This document shows, in pieces, positions 39,893 through 48,294 of a stretch of DNA of 64,000 nucleotides (position 1 is the stretch's first letter; each line of letters opens with the position of its first letter). Below the pieces are notes generated by a model. It saw only the letters and a program-made list of their open reading frames with translations, ran no database searches and was not told the origin of the DNA. This DNA comes from Pseudonocardia sp. TRM90224. GTDB taxonomy: Bacteria; Actinomycetota; Actinomycetes; Mycobacteriales; Pseudonocardiaceae. The stretch covers positions 62,001 through 126,000 of the forward strand of contig NZ_JAJGSX010000018.1 of assembly GCF_021245725.1 (NCBI RefSeq), written 5' to 3'. The position numbers were made by a program, and so were the translations under genes.

Positions 39893-41116
39893 CTACCCGA
39901 GCGCCTCCCGCCACTGCCTCGACCAGCCCACGAGCTGCTCGTCCGTGCCGACGTCCCCGGCGAACTGCATCCCGAGCGGCAGCCCGCGCAGCTCCCCAGC
40001 GGGCAGCCCGAGCACCGGCATCCGGGCCTGCGTCCACGGCAGGTTCATCCCGGCGTCGCCGGTCGACGCCAGGCCGGCCGGCGCGGGCCCCAGCGCAGAC
40101 GGCGACACCCACACGTCGACGCCTTCCGCGCGGCTGCGCTCGGCGAGCTGCCGCGCGAAGACCTCCCGCTGCTCCAGCGCAGCGCGGTAGTCCGCGTCGG
40201 AGACGGCCCGACCGTCCCGGATCAGTTCCACGGTCGCCGGCCGGTAGCTGCCGAGGTGCACGTCGAACCACTGCGCGTGGCCACGGGCGAACTCGAACAG
40301 GTTGATCCGGTAGTGCCGCATCCGCGCCTCGACGATGTCGGGCAACATCGGGACCCGCAGGACGGTGTGACCGGCCGCGACGAGCTTGCCGACCCGCTCC
40401 TCGAAGACCGCGAGCGCGGCCGGCTCGACCTGCGCGAGGAAGGGCCCGGCGGGCACGCCCAGCACCGCGCCGCGATCGGCACGCGCGGGCGCCCAGGTGT
40501 CGCAGAGCACCGCCATCGCCGTCTCCAGCACGTCCAGGTCGGCCGCGAACGCACCCACCGTGTCGAACGTCGGCGCGTTCGCGATCACACCGTCGGTCGG
40601 GATCCGCCCGTATGTGGGCTTGAACGCCGCCACCCCGCAGAAGGCCGCCGGGCGCAGCACCGAGCCGACCGTCTGCGTGCCGATCGCGAGCGGGACGATC
40701 CCGGCCGCGACGGCGGCGGCCGAACCGGAGCTCGACCCGCCCGGGGTGTGCGCGGGGTTGCGCGGGTTGCGCGTCGGCCCGGGCGCGCTGAACGCGAACT
40801 CGGTGGTGACCGTCTTGCCGAGCACGACGGCACCGGCCGCCCGCAGGCGGCTCACCGCGCTCGCCTCCGGACCGTCGAAGAGCGCGTGCGGCAACGCCGT
40901 GCCCGCACCGGTCGGCAACCCTTCGACGCTGAAGATGTCCTTGATCCCGACGGGCACGCCGTGCAGCGGCCCCGCGGGCAGCGCCGCGACCTGCGCGGTC
41001 AGCCGCTCGCGCCGCGCCGGCTCGTCGACGAACGCGTGCAGGAGGGGATCACGGCGCTCCAGTGCGTCCAGCGCCTGGAGTGCAGCCGTTGCGCCGTTGC
41101 CCGCCACGCCCCCCAT
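39893..41116 (-). CDS. Amidase (amidase signature family)
   Basis: Ser-cisSer-Lys amidase of 407 residues. The catalytic Lys is in GVPVGIKDIFSVEGLPT (about 59); the Gly/Ser-rich signature HTPGGSSSGSAAAVAAG holds the cis-Ser, and IGTQTVGSVLRPAAFCGV the nucleophile Ser. It hydrolyses amides to acid and ammonia; substrate unknown. The C-terminal lid is short compared with GatA, so it is not an amidotransferase subunit. Lies 25 bases before the mycofactocin-type SDR, probably cotranscribed. Confidence 0.88.
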   Translation of the reverse strand: MGGVAGNGATAALQALDALERRDPLLHAFVDEPARRERLTAQVAALPAGPLHGVPVGIKDIFSVEGLPTGAGTALPHALFDGPEASAVSRLRAAGAVVLGKTVTTEFAFSAPGPTRNPRNPAHTPGGSSSGSAAAVAAGIVPLAIGTQTVGSVLRPAAFCGVAAFKPTYGRIPTDGVIANAPTFDTVGAFAADLDVLETAMAVLCDTWAPARADRGAVLGVPAGPFLAQVEPAALAVFEERVGKLVAAGHTVLRVPMLPDIVEARMRHYRINLFEFARGHAQWFDVHLGSYRPATVELIRDGRAVSDADYRAALEQREVFARQLAERSRAEGVDVWVSPSALGPAPAGLASTGDAGMNLPWTQARMPVLGLPAGELRGLPLGMQFAGDVGTDEQLVGWSRQWREALG

Positions 41117-41154
41117 TCAGCCACATCCGAGCTGGCAAGATCCTCAAGATTCGG

Positions 41155-42000
41155 TCACGGCAGCACGTCGGCGTGGTCCTCCAGCTCGGCAGCCGTCGGC
41201 GGCTCGTCCTGCGTCATGTTGGCGCGCCAGTAGCCGGTGAACGCCACCGAACGCTTCTCCAGGCCACGTTCGTCGACGAGGTGCCGGCGCAGCGCGCGGA
41301 CGGTGGACGCCTCACCCGCCAGCCACGCGAACACCGGTCCCGGCGGCAGCTCGGCGGCGCGGACCGCCTCGACCAGCAGGTCGGGGCCGTGCGGCCGGTC
41401 GCCGCGGTGCACCCAGTTGACCGTGACGTCGGCGAGCGGCTCCCAGGACTGCTCCTCCCTGGCGTCGACGACCTCGGCGAACACGACGGCCCGCTCCCCC
41501 GCCGGGAGCGACTCCACCCAAGCCGCCATGGCCGGCAGCGCCGTCTCGTCCCCCACGAACAGCTTGGACGTGCCCGGTTCGGCCGTCCGGAAATGGCTGA
41601 TCGCGGGCCCGAGCAGGCCGATCATCGCGCCGGCCCGCGCGGCGGCGGCCCAGCTCGACGCCGGCCCGTCGCCGCCGTTCTCGCCGTGCATCACGAAGTC
41701 GATCTCGACCTGCTGCCGGTCGGCGAGGTGCCGGCGCACCGAGTACGTGCGCATCCACGGCCTGCGCTCCTCCGGGACCGCCATGAAGCTCTGGTACCAG
41801 CGCATCTTGTCGCCGTCGGGGGGCGGGAGCGGAACCTCCGGCCGCCCCCCGTCGCGCGAGAAGAACAGTTTGACCTGCTGGTCGGGCGCGAGCGGGCGGA
41901 AGCCCGCGAGCCCCGGCCCGCCGAACGTGATCCGCCGCATGTGCGGCGTGACCAGCTCGGACGAGATCACGTACACCTCGGAGTAGGACAGTTCGCTCAC
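41155..42000 (-). CDS. Siderophore-interacting protein (FAD ferric-siderophore reductase)
   Basis: ViuB/SIP family reductase of 281 residues that frees iron from ferric siderophores. FAD-binding domain with MRRITFGGPGL and RTYSVRR (FAD-binding RxYS), then GENGGDGPASSWAAAARAGAMIGLLGP; NAD(P)-binding domain with LFVGDETALPAMAAWVESLP and FAWLAGEASTVRALRRHL; C-terminal FTGYWRAN. Starts GTG 42000, with an IdeR box 20 bases upstream, so iron-repressed. Not related to the ABC genes upstream. Confidence 0.92.
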   Translation of the reverse strand: MSELSYSEVYVISSELVTPHMRRITFGGPGLAGFRPLAPDQQVKLFFSRDGGRPEVPLPPPDGDKMRWYQSFMAVPEERRPWMRTYSVRRHLADRQQVEIDFVMHGENGGDGPASSWAAAARAGAMIGLLGPAISHFRTAEPGTSKLFVGDETALPAMAAWVESLPAGERAVVFAEVVDAREEQSWEPLADVTVNWVHRGDRPHGPDLLVEAVRAAELPPGPVFAWLAGEASTVRALRRHLVDERGLEKRSVAFTGYWRANMTQDEPPTAAELEDHADVLP

Positions 42001-42020
42001 GGATCACCCCTCATCATGGA

Positions 42021-42039
42021 TTAGGTGATCCTAAGCTAA
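42021..42039. promoter_or_regulatory. IdeR/DtxR iron box
   Basis: TTAGGTGATCCTAAGCTAA matches 15 of 19 positions of the IdeR consensus TTAGGTTAGGCTAACCTAA. It lies between the siderophore-interacting gene start and the NgcG-like stop, abutting the latter. Confidence 0.8.
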
Positions 42040-42963
42040 CTACTTCAAGGCGCCTACGCTCAAGCCGTCCTGGATCTTTCGCTGGAAGGCCGCGTAGACC
42101 ACGACAACCGGCAGCAACGCGATCACCAGACCGGCGAACAGCGCGCTCCAGTCGCTGCGGTACCCGGTGTCCGACGCCAGCAGCGTGAGCCCCTGCGACA
42201 GCACCTTGTAGTCGGTCGACTTCATGATCGCCAAGGGCAGCAGGAACTGGTTCCACAACCCGAGGAAGTTGAAGATCGCCACGCTGATCAGCCCCGGCTT
42301 CGCCAGCGGCAGCATGATCCGGAAGAACGCGCCCGCGTGCGAGCAGCCGTCCAGCATCGCCGCCTCGGCCAGCGCCCCCGGCAGGGTGCGGAAGAAGCTG
42401 GTGAGGAAGAAGACCGTGAACGGCAGCGCGTACGCGGTGTAGACGAGGATCAACCCGTAGTAGGTGTCGATCATGCCCAGGTTCTGGACGATGAAGAAGA
42501 GCGGCACCAGCGCGAGGAAGATCGGGAAGGTCATCCCGCCCACGAAGGCGTAGTAGATGATGTTGCGCCCGGGGAACTCGTAGCGGGCGAGCACGTAGGC
42601 CACCATCGCCCCGAACAGCATCACCAGCACCACTGACGCCACGACGACGATCGTGCTGTTGATGAAGTACTTGCCGATCTCGGCGTTCGTCCACGCGCGC
42701 ACGAAGTTGTCGAAGCGCCACTCGCCCGGCAGCCCCCACGGTGAGGTGAAGATCTCCCGGTCGGTCTTGAACGCCGTCAGCACCGCCCAGACCAGCGGCA
42801 CCAGCGAGATCAACGCCCACACCACGAGGAAGCCCGTGGAGAAGAGGTTCAGCGTCCGCTCGCCTGCCGTCGGCCCCTCCGCGTTCCCAGACCGTTCGGT
42901 CGTGGTGGGGAGGGTCGATGCCCGCTCGCGCGTCTCGATCACACCTGCGTCCGTCTGGTTCAT
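42040..42963 (-). CDS. Sugar ABC transporter permease (NgcG/MalG type)
   Basis: Permease of 307 residues with six membrane segments after a 40-residue hydrophilic N-terminus. The EAA loop that docks the ATPase is EAAMLDGCSHAGAFFRIMLPLAKPGL. First segment FSTGFLVVWALISLVPLVWAVLTAF and DREIFTSPWGLPGEWRFDNF are typical of MalG-like amino-sugar importers. ATG 42963, one base after the NgcF-like stop. No ATPase gene is in the operon; such systems share the multi-sugar ATPase MsiK elsewhere in the genome. Confidence 0.88.
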   Translation of the reverse strand: MNQTDAGVIETRERASTLPTTTERSGNAEGPTAGERTLNLFSTGFLVVWALISLVPLVWAVLTAFKTDREIFTSPWGLPGEWRFDNFVRAWTNAEIGKYFINSTIVVVASVVLVMLFGAMVAYVLARYEFPGRNIIYYAFVGGMTFPIFLALVPLFFIVQNLGMIDTYYGLILVYTAYALPFTVFFLTSFFRTLPGALAEAAMLDGCSHAGAFFRIMLPLAKPGLISVAIFNFLGLWNQFLLPLAIMKSTDYKVLSQGLTLLASDTGYRSDWSALFAGLVIALLPVVVVYAAFQRKIQDGLSVGALK

Positions 42964-42964
42964 G

Positions 42965-43876
42965 TCAGAACTCGATCCGCTCTCGCCGGGTTGCCCGCAA
43001 CGCGACGACCGCCAGCACGATGAACACCAGGCACAGCGCAACGCCGATGGCCGTCGCGTAGCCGAACCGGCCCTCGACGAACGCCTTGCGGTAGAGGTAC
43101 TGCGACACGATCAGCGTGGAGTTGTCCGGGCCACCCTCCGGCAACATCGCCTGGAACAGGGTGAACCCGTCCAGCATCGTGATGCCCAGGTAGATGTAGG
43201 ACACCTGGATGCTGTCCCAGATCATCGGCAAGGTGATCGAGAAGAACGTCCGCATCCGCCCCGCGCCGTCCAGCGTGGCGGCCTCGAACACGTCGGTCGG
43301 CACCGACTTCATGGCCGCGCTGAACAGCACGTAGTAGAAGCCGACCGCGCCCCAGATCAGCACCACCGTGAGCGCGGGCAACGCGAACGTCGTGTCGCCG
43401 AGCCAAGGGCGGACCGCCCAGTCCAGGCCGATCACCCGGAGCAACGCGTTGAGCAGGCCCGCCTCGGGGTTGTAGAAGAACGTGAACAGCACACCGGCGA
43501 GCACCACTGGCACGACGTGCGGGAAGAAGAAGACCACCTGGTAGAACCGCGACCCCCGCACCCCGCCCCTGGCGAGGAGGCCGCGGCGCCCACCCAATGA
43601 CGTCATGGTCGCCAGGAAGAGCGCGATTCCGAGCGTCACGACCGGGACGATGATCAGCAGCAGCAGGTTGTGCCACATCGCCTTCCAGAACAGCTGATCA
43701 CCGGCGAGCTCGACGAAGTTGTCGAGGCCGATGAACTTCTGGTTGGCCGAGAACCCTCGCCAGTCGGTCATCGAGATGTAGAAAGCCTGCACGTACGGGC
43801 TCACCACGAAGACGACGTACAGCAGGAGCGGGAGAGCGAGGAAGCTCGCGATGAACCGGTACTTTCCGTAGCCCAT
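42965..43876 (-). CDS. Sugar ABC transporter permease (NgcF/MalF type)
   Basis: Permease of 303 residues with six membrane segments. The EAA loop is EAATLDGAGRMRTFFSITLPMIWDSI. N-terminal FIASFLALPLLLYVVFVVSPYVQAFYISMTDWRGF, and the unusual FRVIGL-like middle with WGAVGFYYVLFSAAMKSVP, agree with NgcF-like permeases. It lies nine bases after the binding-protein stop and one base before the partner permease. Confidence 0.88.
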   Translation of the reverse strand: MGYGKYRFIASFLALPLLLYVVFVVSPYVQAFYISMTDWRGFSANQKFIGLDNFVELAGDQLFWKAMWHNLLLLIIVPVVTLGIALFLATMTSLGGRRGLLARGGVRGSRFYQVVFFFPHVVPVVLAGVLFTFFYNPEAGLLNALLRVIGLDWAVRPWLGDTTFALPALTVVLIWGAVGFYYVLFSAAMKSVPTDVFEAATLDGAGRMRTFFSITLPMIWDSIQVSYIYLGITMLDGFTLFQAMLPEGGPDNSTLIVSQYLYRKAFVEGRFGYATAIGVALCLVFIVLAVVALRATRRERIEF

Positions 43877-43885
43877 GACGCCGTC

Positions 43886-45313
43886 TCAGCGGGTGTACTT
43901 GGGGACGTTCGGGTCCTTGGCCAGCTTGTCGGCTTCGGCCTGCACCGTGGTGATGAACCCGTTGGCGTCGATCCGGCCGGCCAGCAGGTTGCCCAGCTGG
44001 GCCTGCAGCACCGACTTCCAGAAGTTCACGTACCAGGTGTTGATCTTCCAGCTGAAGACGTTCGACCCCGCCTTGTCGAGCACGGCCGACATGGACTCCA
44101 GGCCCGGGGTCTTCTTCGCGCCCTCCGTCGCACCCTTCACGCCGGGGACCGACGCGGTGAGCTCGGCGAACTGCGCAGCGCCCGCCTTGGAGAGCATGAT
44201 CCGCAGGTACTCCATGCCGCCGTAGACGTTCTTGGCCTTGGCCGGCACGAGGAACGCCTCGGTGGGCTGGGTGTGCACGGCCTCGACGGGCAGCGCCGAG
44301 CCCGGGCCGAGCACGGGGACGGGCGCCGCGGTCATCGTGAAGTCGTCCGGCGCGATCCCCTTCATCTCGTTCTCCAGCCATGAGCCGGAGACGTAGAAGG
44401 CGGCCTTGCCCTGCACCCACGCCGTCTGCGCCTCGGTGTGCTTGAGGCCCTCGCTGCCCGGCATGAAGTAGCCCTTGCGGACCATCTCCTCGAGCGCCTT
44501 CACCCCGGCGACGACGGTGTCCTGCTTCCAGGCGTCCGGCTCCAGGTTGTCGATCTTCTTGGCGACGTCCGGGCCGCCCTGCTTGATCGCCATTCCGAGC
44601 GAGAGGTCGAAGATGTAGTCGGCCGCGTTCGTGCCGCCGTAGGCCCAGGGCGAGATGCCGGTGGCCTTGATGGTCTCGCAGAGCGCCATCATCTGGTCGA
44701 GCGTGGTGGGCACCTGCCAGCCGTTCTTCTCGAACAGCGGCTTCGAGTACCACATCGGATAGCCCGCGTAGACATAGTTGAGCATGAGGAACTTGCCGTC
44801 GTAGGTGCCCTGCTCGATCACACCGGGCAGCAGCGTGTCGCGCACCTTGACGTTCGGGTCGTCGACCGACGGCGCGTCGAGCAGCGGCGTGAGGTCGGCG
44901 CACTGACCCTCGGCGGCGAGCGTCGCGTAGTCGATCTTCTGCGCGCCGGCGTCGTCGAGCACGTCCGGCGGGTTCCCACCGACGAACCGGGGCTGCATTT
45001 CCTGCGCGATCTGTGTCGTCGCGAGGTGGGTGATCTTCGCGTTGGGGAAGCTCTTCGTGTACAGCGCTTCGTGCGCCTTGGCGTAGTCGTCGCCGTAGCC
45101 ACCCTTGAAGATGACGACCTCGAGGCCGAGGTCGGCCGGCACGCCGAGCGGGTTGGTCGCCGTCTTCTCACCTTGCGCGGCCGTGGTCCCACCGCCACCG
45201 CCGCCACCACCGGTCGCGCACGCGGACAGCAGTCCGGCACCAGGGACGGCCAGCAGTCCCGCTGCAGCAAGACGCTGCAGGAACTGTCTGCGGTCCAAGC
45301 CAGAGCTCGTCAT
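43886..45313 (-). CDS. Sugar-binding lipoprotein (NgcE-like)
   Basis: Extracellular solute-binding protein of 475 residues. TAT-lipoprotein signal DRRQFLQRLAAAGLLAVPGAGLLSAC with lipid Cys at about 32, then a Gly/Thr linker. The mature part resembles NgcE, the GlcNAc/chitobiose receptor of Streptomyces: PRFVGGNPPDVLDDAGAQKID, YDGKFLMLNYVYAGYPMWYSKPLFEKNGW, and AAFYVSGSWLENEMKG. The neighbouring SIS, RpiR and GlcNAc-type kinase genes support an amino-sugar substrate. The exact ligand is inference. Confidence 0.78.
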   Translation of the reverse strand: MTSSGLDRRQFLQRLAAAGLLAVPGAGLLSACATGGGGGGGGTTAAQGEKTATNPLGVPADLGLEVVIFKGGYGDDYAKAHEALYTKSFPNAKITHLATTQIAQEMQPRFVGGNPPDVLDDAGAQKIDYATLAAEGQCADLTPLLDAPSVDDPNVKVRDTLLPGVIEQGTYDGKFLMLNYVYAGYPMWYSKPLFEKNGWQVPTTLDQMMALCETIKATGISPWAYGGTNAADYIFDLSLGMAIKQGGPDVAKKIDNLEPDAWKQDTVVAGVKALEEMVRKGYFMPGSEGLKHTEAQTAWVQGKAAFYVSGSWLENEMKGIAPDDFTMTAAPVPVLGPGSALPVEAVHTQPTEAFLVPAKAKNVYGGMEYLRIMLSKAGAAQFAELTASVPGVKGATEGAKKTPGLESMSAVLDKAGSNVFSWKINTWYVNFWKSVLQAQLGNLLAGRIDANGFITTVQAEADKLAKDPNVPKYTR

Positions 45314-45374
45314 TGAATCTCCTCGACTTCGAACGGCCGGCGTCCTGGCTGACGACGGCGGGCGGGGGAACGGT

Positions 45375-46133
45375 TCATGCTGGGCGCCGGATCCGGCCTG
45401 CGTAGCGGGCTTCCAGTGCGTCGTTGTGCACGTCGCCCTCCGGCACGTTCGCCGAGATGTAGACGGGCGGCGTCTCGTCGGCGTCGACCATGGTCCGCAC
45501 GACCTCGGCCACGATCATCTGCGCGAGCAGCGCCGCGGTGATCGAGGAGATGGCGCAGACCTGGATGTCGCCCGCCGTGAGCATCGCGTCACCGTAGGGG
45601 GCGCCGTTGTCCAGCACCACATCCGCGATCTCGAAAAGTCTTTTCCCCGAAGGGTGCCGCGATGTGACGCGGGTGGTGTGCGCCATCGACGTGATCGCGA
45701 TCAGCTGGTGGCCGCGCTCCTTCACCATCTGCGCGAGCTCCACGACGGAGCCGTTGCCACCGGAGTTGGACGCCATCACGAACACGTCCGCCGGGTGGGG
45801 CGCGTTGAGCTCGTAGAGCCGGCGCGCGACGGCCGGGTCGCGTTCGAGGTGCTCGGAGTAGAGCACGTCCGGTGGGTCGCCACCGAGCAGCACCAGGTCC
45901 CGCAGCGCGATCATGTTCGTCGGGACGAGCCCGCCGGCACGACCGGCTATCTCCATGGCCAGCGCTTGCGAGTGGCCGGTCCCGAAGGCCTGCACGACCC
46001 CTCCCGCGCGCAGCCCTTCGACGACCAGCTTCGCGGCTTCGGCCACACCTGCTGCCTGCTCGGCGGCGACCCGCCGGACCGCTTCCTCTGCCGCAGCGGC
46101 GAACGCCGCCGCGGACACCTCCACCGGAGCCAT
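45375..46133 (-). CDS. SIS-domain phosphosugar protein
   Basis: Protein of 252 residues with a SIS fold: QAFGTGHSQALAMEIAGRAGG (sugar-phosphate loop), VMASNSGGNGSVVELAQMVKERGHQLIAITSM, and NGAPYGDAMLTAGDIQVC. This subgroup is uncharacterised but linked to amino-sugar genes; it may be an isomerase, deaminase or etherase on a phosphorylated amino sugar. ATG 46133 overlaps the RpiR stop (TGATG). No nagA or nagB gene is in the window, so it may replace one. Confidence 0.8.
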   Translation of the reverse strand: MAPVEVSAAAFAAAAEEAVRRVAAEQAAGVAEAAKLVVEGLRAGGVVQAFGTGHSQALAMEIAGRAGGLVPTNMIALRDLVLLGGDPPDVLYSEHLERDPAVARRLYELNAPHPADVFVMASNSGGNGSVVELAQMVKERGHQLIAITSMAHTTRVTSRHPSGKRLFEIADVVLDNGAPYGDAMLTAGDIQVCAISSITAALLAQMIVAEVVRTMVDADETPPVYISANVPEGDVHNDALEARYAGRIRRPA

Positions 46134-47113
46134 CACTCTCCTTCGTCGTCGGTCGGTCGGGCTGGGGGCGCGGGCGACAGCAGCGCGCTCCCCGAGGTCG
46201 GGCGCGGCTCAGGCGGCATCCGATGCCCCGCGACGGCGTCCGCGGTGCGGGCGAAGGCCGTCGTAGCGCTCTCGTGGGTGCGCTGCGCCACCGCGAGGTA
46301 GAGCAGGTCGAGCACGAGGATCTGGGAGTGGCGCGCCGACATCGCACCCGAGCGGAAGGAGGCCTCGCGCACCGACGTGCCCAGCACGTGGTCGGCGACG
46401 TCGGCGATCGGGGAGGAGGTGAAGTTGGTGAGCGCGACCGTCAGCGCGCCGCAAGCGCGGGCCTGCGCCAGCATCTCGATCGTCTCGGTGGTGCGCCCGC
46501 TGTGCGAGAGCGCGATGGCGACGTCGCCGGGCCGCAGCAGCGCAGCGCTGGTCAGCCCGTTGTGCACGTCGGACCACATCCAGCTGGCGATGCCGACCCG
46601 GTGCATGCGCAGCTGCATGTCGAGCACCACCGCGGCGCTGCCGCCGATGGCGTAGAAGTCGACGCGCCTCGCGCTCGCGATGGCGTCGGCGACCGCGTCG
46701 ACCGCGGCGACGTCGAGCACGGCGGCCGTCTCGTGCATCGCCTGCAGGTCGACCGCGACGAGCGTCTTGAGCACCCGGGCGAGCGGGTCGGTCGGCAGCA
46801 CGTCGGCGCCGATGCCCAGCTCCCAGCCGGCCTGGTCGGCGCGGCCGACGTCGGTGGCGATCCCGACCCGCAGCTCGGTGTAGCCGGCCACACCGAGCGT
46901 GCGGCAGAAACGCGTGACGGTTGCCGGTGAGGTGCCGCTGCGCTCCCCCAGCTCGACGATCGTCGCGCGCGAAGCCCATCCGGGATCCTCGAGGATCACC
47001 GCAGCCACTTGCCGAAGAGCGCCGGTCAGACTGGGTACGAGGTTCCGCAGATGGACCAGAAGTCCGCTCGCGCCCGCCTCGAGGGCGGAGTCGGAGCCTG
47101 CGGCCACACCCAT
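46133..47113 (-). CDS. RpiR/MurR-family regulator
   Basis: Regulator of 326 residues: N-terminal RpiR helix-turn-helix (IVELGERSGTSPATVTRFCRTLGVAGYTELR, about 52-83) and a C-terminal SIS sensor domain (VDFYAIGGSAAVVLDMQLRMHRVG, ALSHSGRTTETIEMLAQARACGALTVALTN). It should sense a phosphorylated sugar, fitting the kinase divergent from it. First gene of the operon RpiR-SIS-NgcE-NgcF-NgcG. Its C-terminus carries a Pro-rich tail (PPEPRPTSG). Confidence 0.9.
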   Translation of the reverse strand: MGVAAGSDSALEAGASGLLVHLRNLVPSLTGALRQVAAVILEDPGWASRATIVELGERSGTSPATVTRFCRTLGVAGYTELRVGIATDVGRADQAGWELGIGADVLPTDPLARVLKTLVAVDLQAMHETAAVLDVAAVDAVADAIASARRVDFYAIGGSAAVVLDMQLRMHRVGIASWMWSDVHNGLTSAALLRPGDVAIALSHSGRTTETIEMLAQARACGALTVALTNFTSSPIADVADHVLGTSVREASFRSGAMSARHSQILVLDLLYLAVAQRTHESATTAFARTADAVAGHRMPPEPRPTSGSALLSPAPPARPTDDEGE

Positions 47114-47138
47114 GGATCATCCTTTCAGCCCGGCGGAA

Positions 47139-47157
47139 GGTGGTGAAAATTTCCACC
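47139..47157. promoter_or_regulatory. Probable RpiR operator
   Basis: GGTGG-TGAAAATTT-CCACC, an inverted repeat centred on an AT-rich core of the RpiR type (TGAAA/TTTC), in the 109-base gap between the RpiR gene and the divergent kinase. Confidence 0.6.
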
Positions 47158-47222
47158 AGGACGGGTGAAGTGTCAATACCGCGGTAACAGATTTTGACCG
47201 GCTCGTGACGAAGGAGCACCGG

Positions 47223-48227
47223 ATGGACCTGTTCCTGGGCATCGACGTGGGCGGGACGGGCACCCGCGTGGCCGTCGTCGACGCCGATGGGCGGGTGCTG
47301 GGCAGCGCGCTCGGCGCGGGCGGCAACCCGATCACGCATCCCCGATCCACCGCGTTCGGCGTGCTGGCCGACACGCTGGGCACCGCGGTCGCCGGGCTCG
47401 CCGCCGGATCCGTTCGTTCGGTACGGGCGATGGTGGTCGGGATGGCGGGCAGCGGTTCGGTGCCGGCCGATGTGCTCGCGAGCGAGCTGGCGACGGTCGC
47501 CGGCACCGTCGGGATCACGTGCACGCCGGAGGTGGTCGGCGACGCCGTCACCGCGTTCGCCGCCGGCACCCCGGAGCCCGACGGTGTCGTGGTGATCGCC
47601 GGGACCGGCGCCGCCACCGTGCGGATGACCGGACGGGCGTGGACCGACGGCATCGACGGCGACGGATGGCTGCTCGGAGACATCGGATCTGCGTTCTGGC
47701 TCGGCCGCAAGGGCGTTCAGGCTGCGCTGGCGGCGCTCGACACCCGCCGGGAGGCGACCACCCTGCTGCCCGCGGTGACCGCCGCGCTGCTCGGCGCCCC
47801 GACCGCGAAGCCCGGCTCGCCGGCATCCGGCCTGTGGCTGCGCGAGCGGATCGTGGAAGCCGTCACGGCGCAGGCGCCGATCGCGCTGGCCCGGCTGGCT
47901 CCGCTGGTGAGCGTGGCCGCGGCCGAGGGCGACCCGGTGGCCGAGCGCATCGTCGCCGCAGCGGCTAGCGCGCTGGTCAGCAATGTCTCGGCGATCCGCG
48001 CCCCCGACGAGCGGACGCCGATCGTGCTCGCCGGCTCGGTCGCCGGCGGCCGCACCCCGGTCGCCGCGCTCCTGCGGGCCGAGCTGGATGCCGGGTGGCC
48101 GGGATGCGTCCGGGTCGCCGGCGACTGTGGGCTGGCCGCGGCGTGGCTCGCCGCGCTGGCGGGAGGGGTCCGCGGAGCGGCCGCGACCGAGCTGCACGGG
48201 TCGCTGTTCGGACGTGTCGCGTCGTAG
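47223..48227 (+). CDS. N-acetylglucosamine kinase-type (BadF/BadG/BcrA/BcrD ATPase) protein
   Basis: Sugar kinase of 334 residues in the ASKHA fold: phosphate 1 loop FLGIDVGGTGTRVAVVDADGRVLG, AMVVGMAGSGSVPAD, phosphate 2 VVIAGTGAATVRMTG, GDGWLLGDIGSAFWLG, and the adenosine loop VLAGSVAGGRTPVAALL. The group includes human-type GlcNAc kinase. ATG 47223, six bases after AAGGAG; a GTG at 47205 is also in frame. Divergent from the RpiR-NgcEFG operon, it would phosphorylate the imported amino sugar. Substrate is inference. Confidence 0.82.
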   Translation: MDLFLGIDVGGTGTRVAVVDADGRVLGSALGAGGNPITHPRSTAFGVLADTLGTAVAGLAAGSVRSVRAMVVGMAGSGSVPADVLASELATVAGTVGITCTPEVVGDAVTAFAAGTPEPDGVVVIAGTGAATVRMTGRAWTDGIDGDGWLLGDIGSAFWLGRKGVQAALAALDTRREATTLLPAVTAALLGAPTAKPGSPASGLWLRERIVEAVTAQAPIALARLAPLVSVAAAEGDPVAERIVAAAASALVSNVSAIRAPDERTPIVLAGSVAGGRTPVAALLRAELDAGWPGCVRVAGDCGLAAAWLAALAGGVRGAAATELHGSLFGRVAS

Positions 48228-48248
48228 TGGAGCAGCGGCCGAACGTCG

Positions 48249-48254
48249 TATAAC
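48249..48254 (+). promoter_or_regulatory. -10 box of the L-fuconate dehydratase operon
   Basis: TATAAC, with the operator ACATCCGATGT beginning 12 bases downstream, over the expected start of transcription. Confidence 0.5.
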
Positions 48255-48266
48255 CTCATCCGCAAT

Positions 48267-48277
48267 ACATCCGATGT
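48267..48277. promoter_or_regulatory. GntR operator, fucose regulon site 1
   Basis: ACATC-C-GATGT, an eleven-base palindrome between the -10 box and the dehydratase start. The same motif recurs at 54058, 54121 and 56880. Confidence 0.7.
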
Positions 48278-48294
48278 CTATGAAGGGTCGCCCT

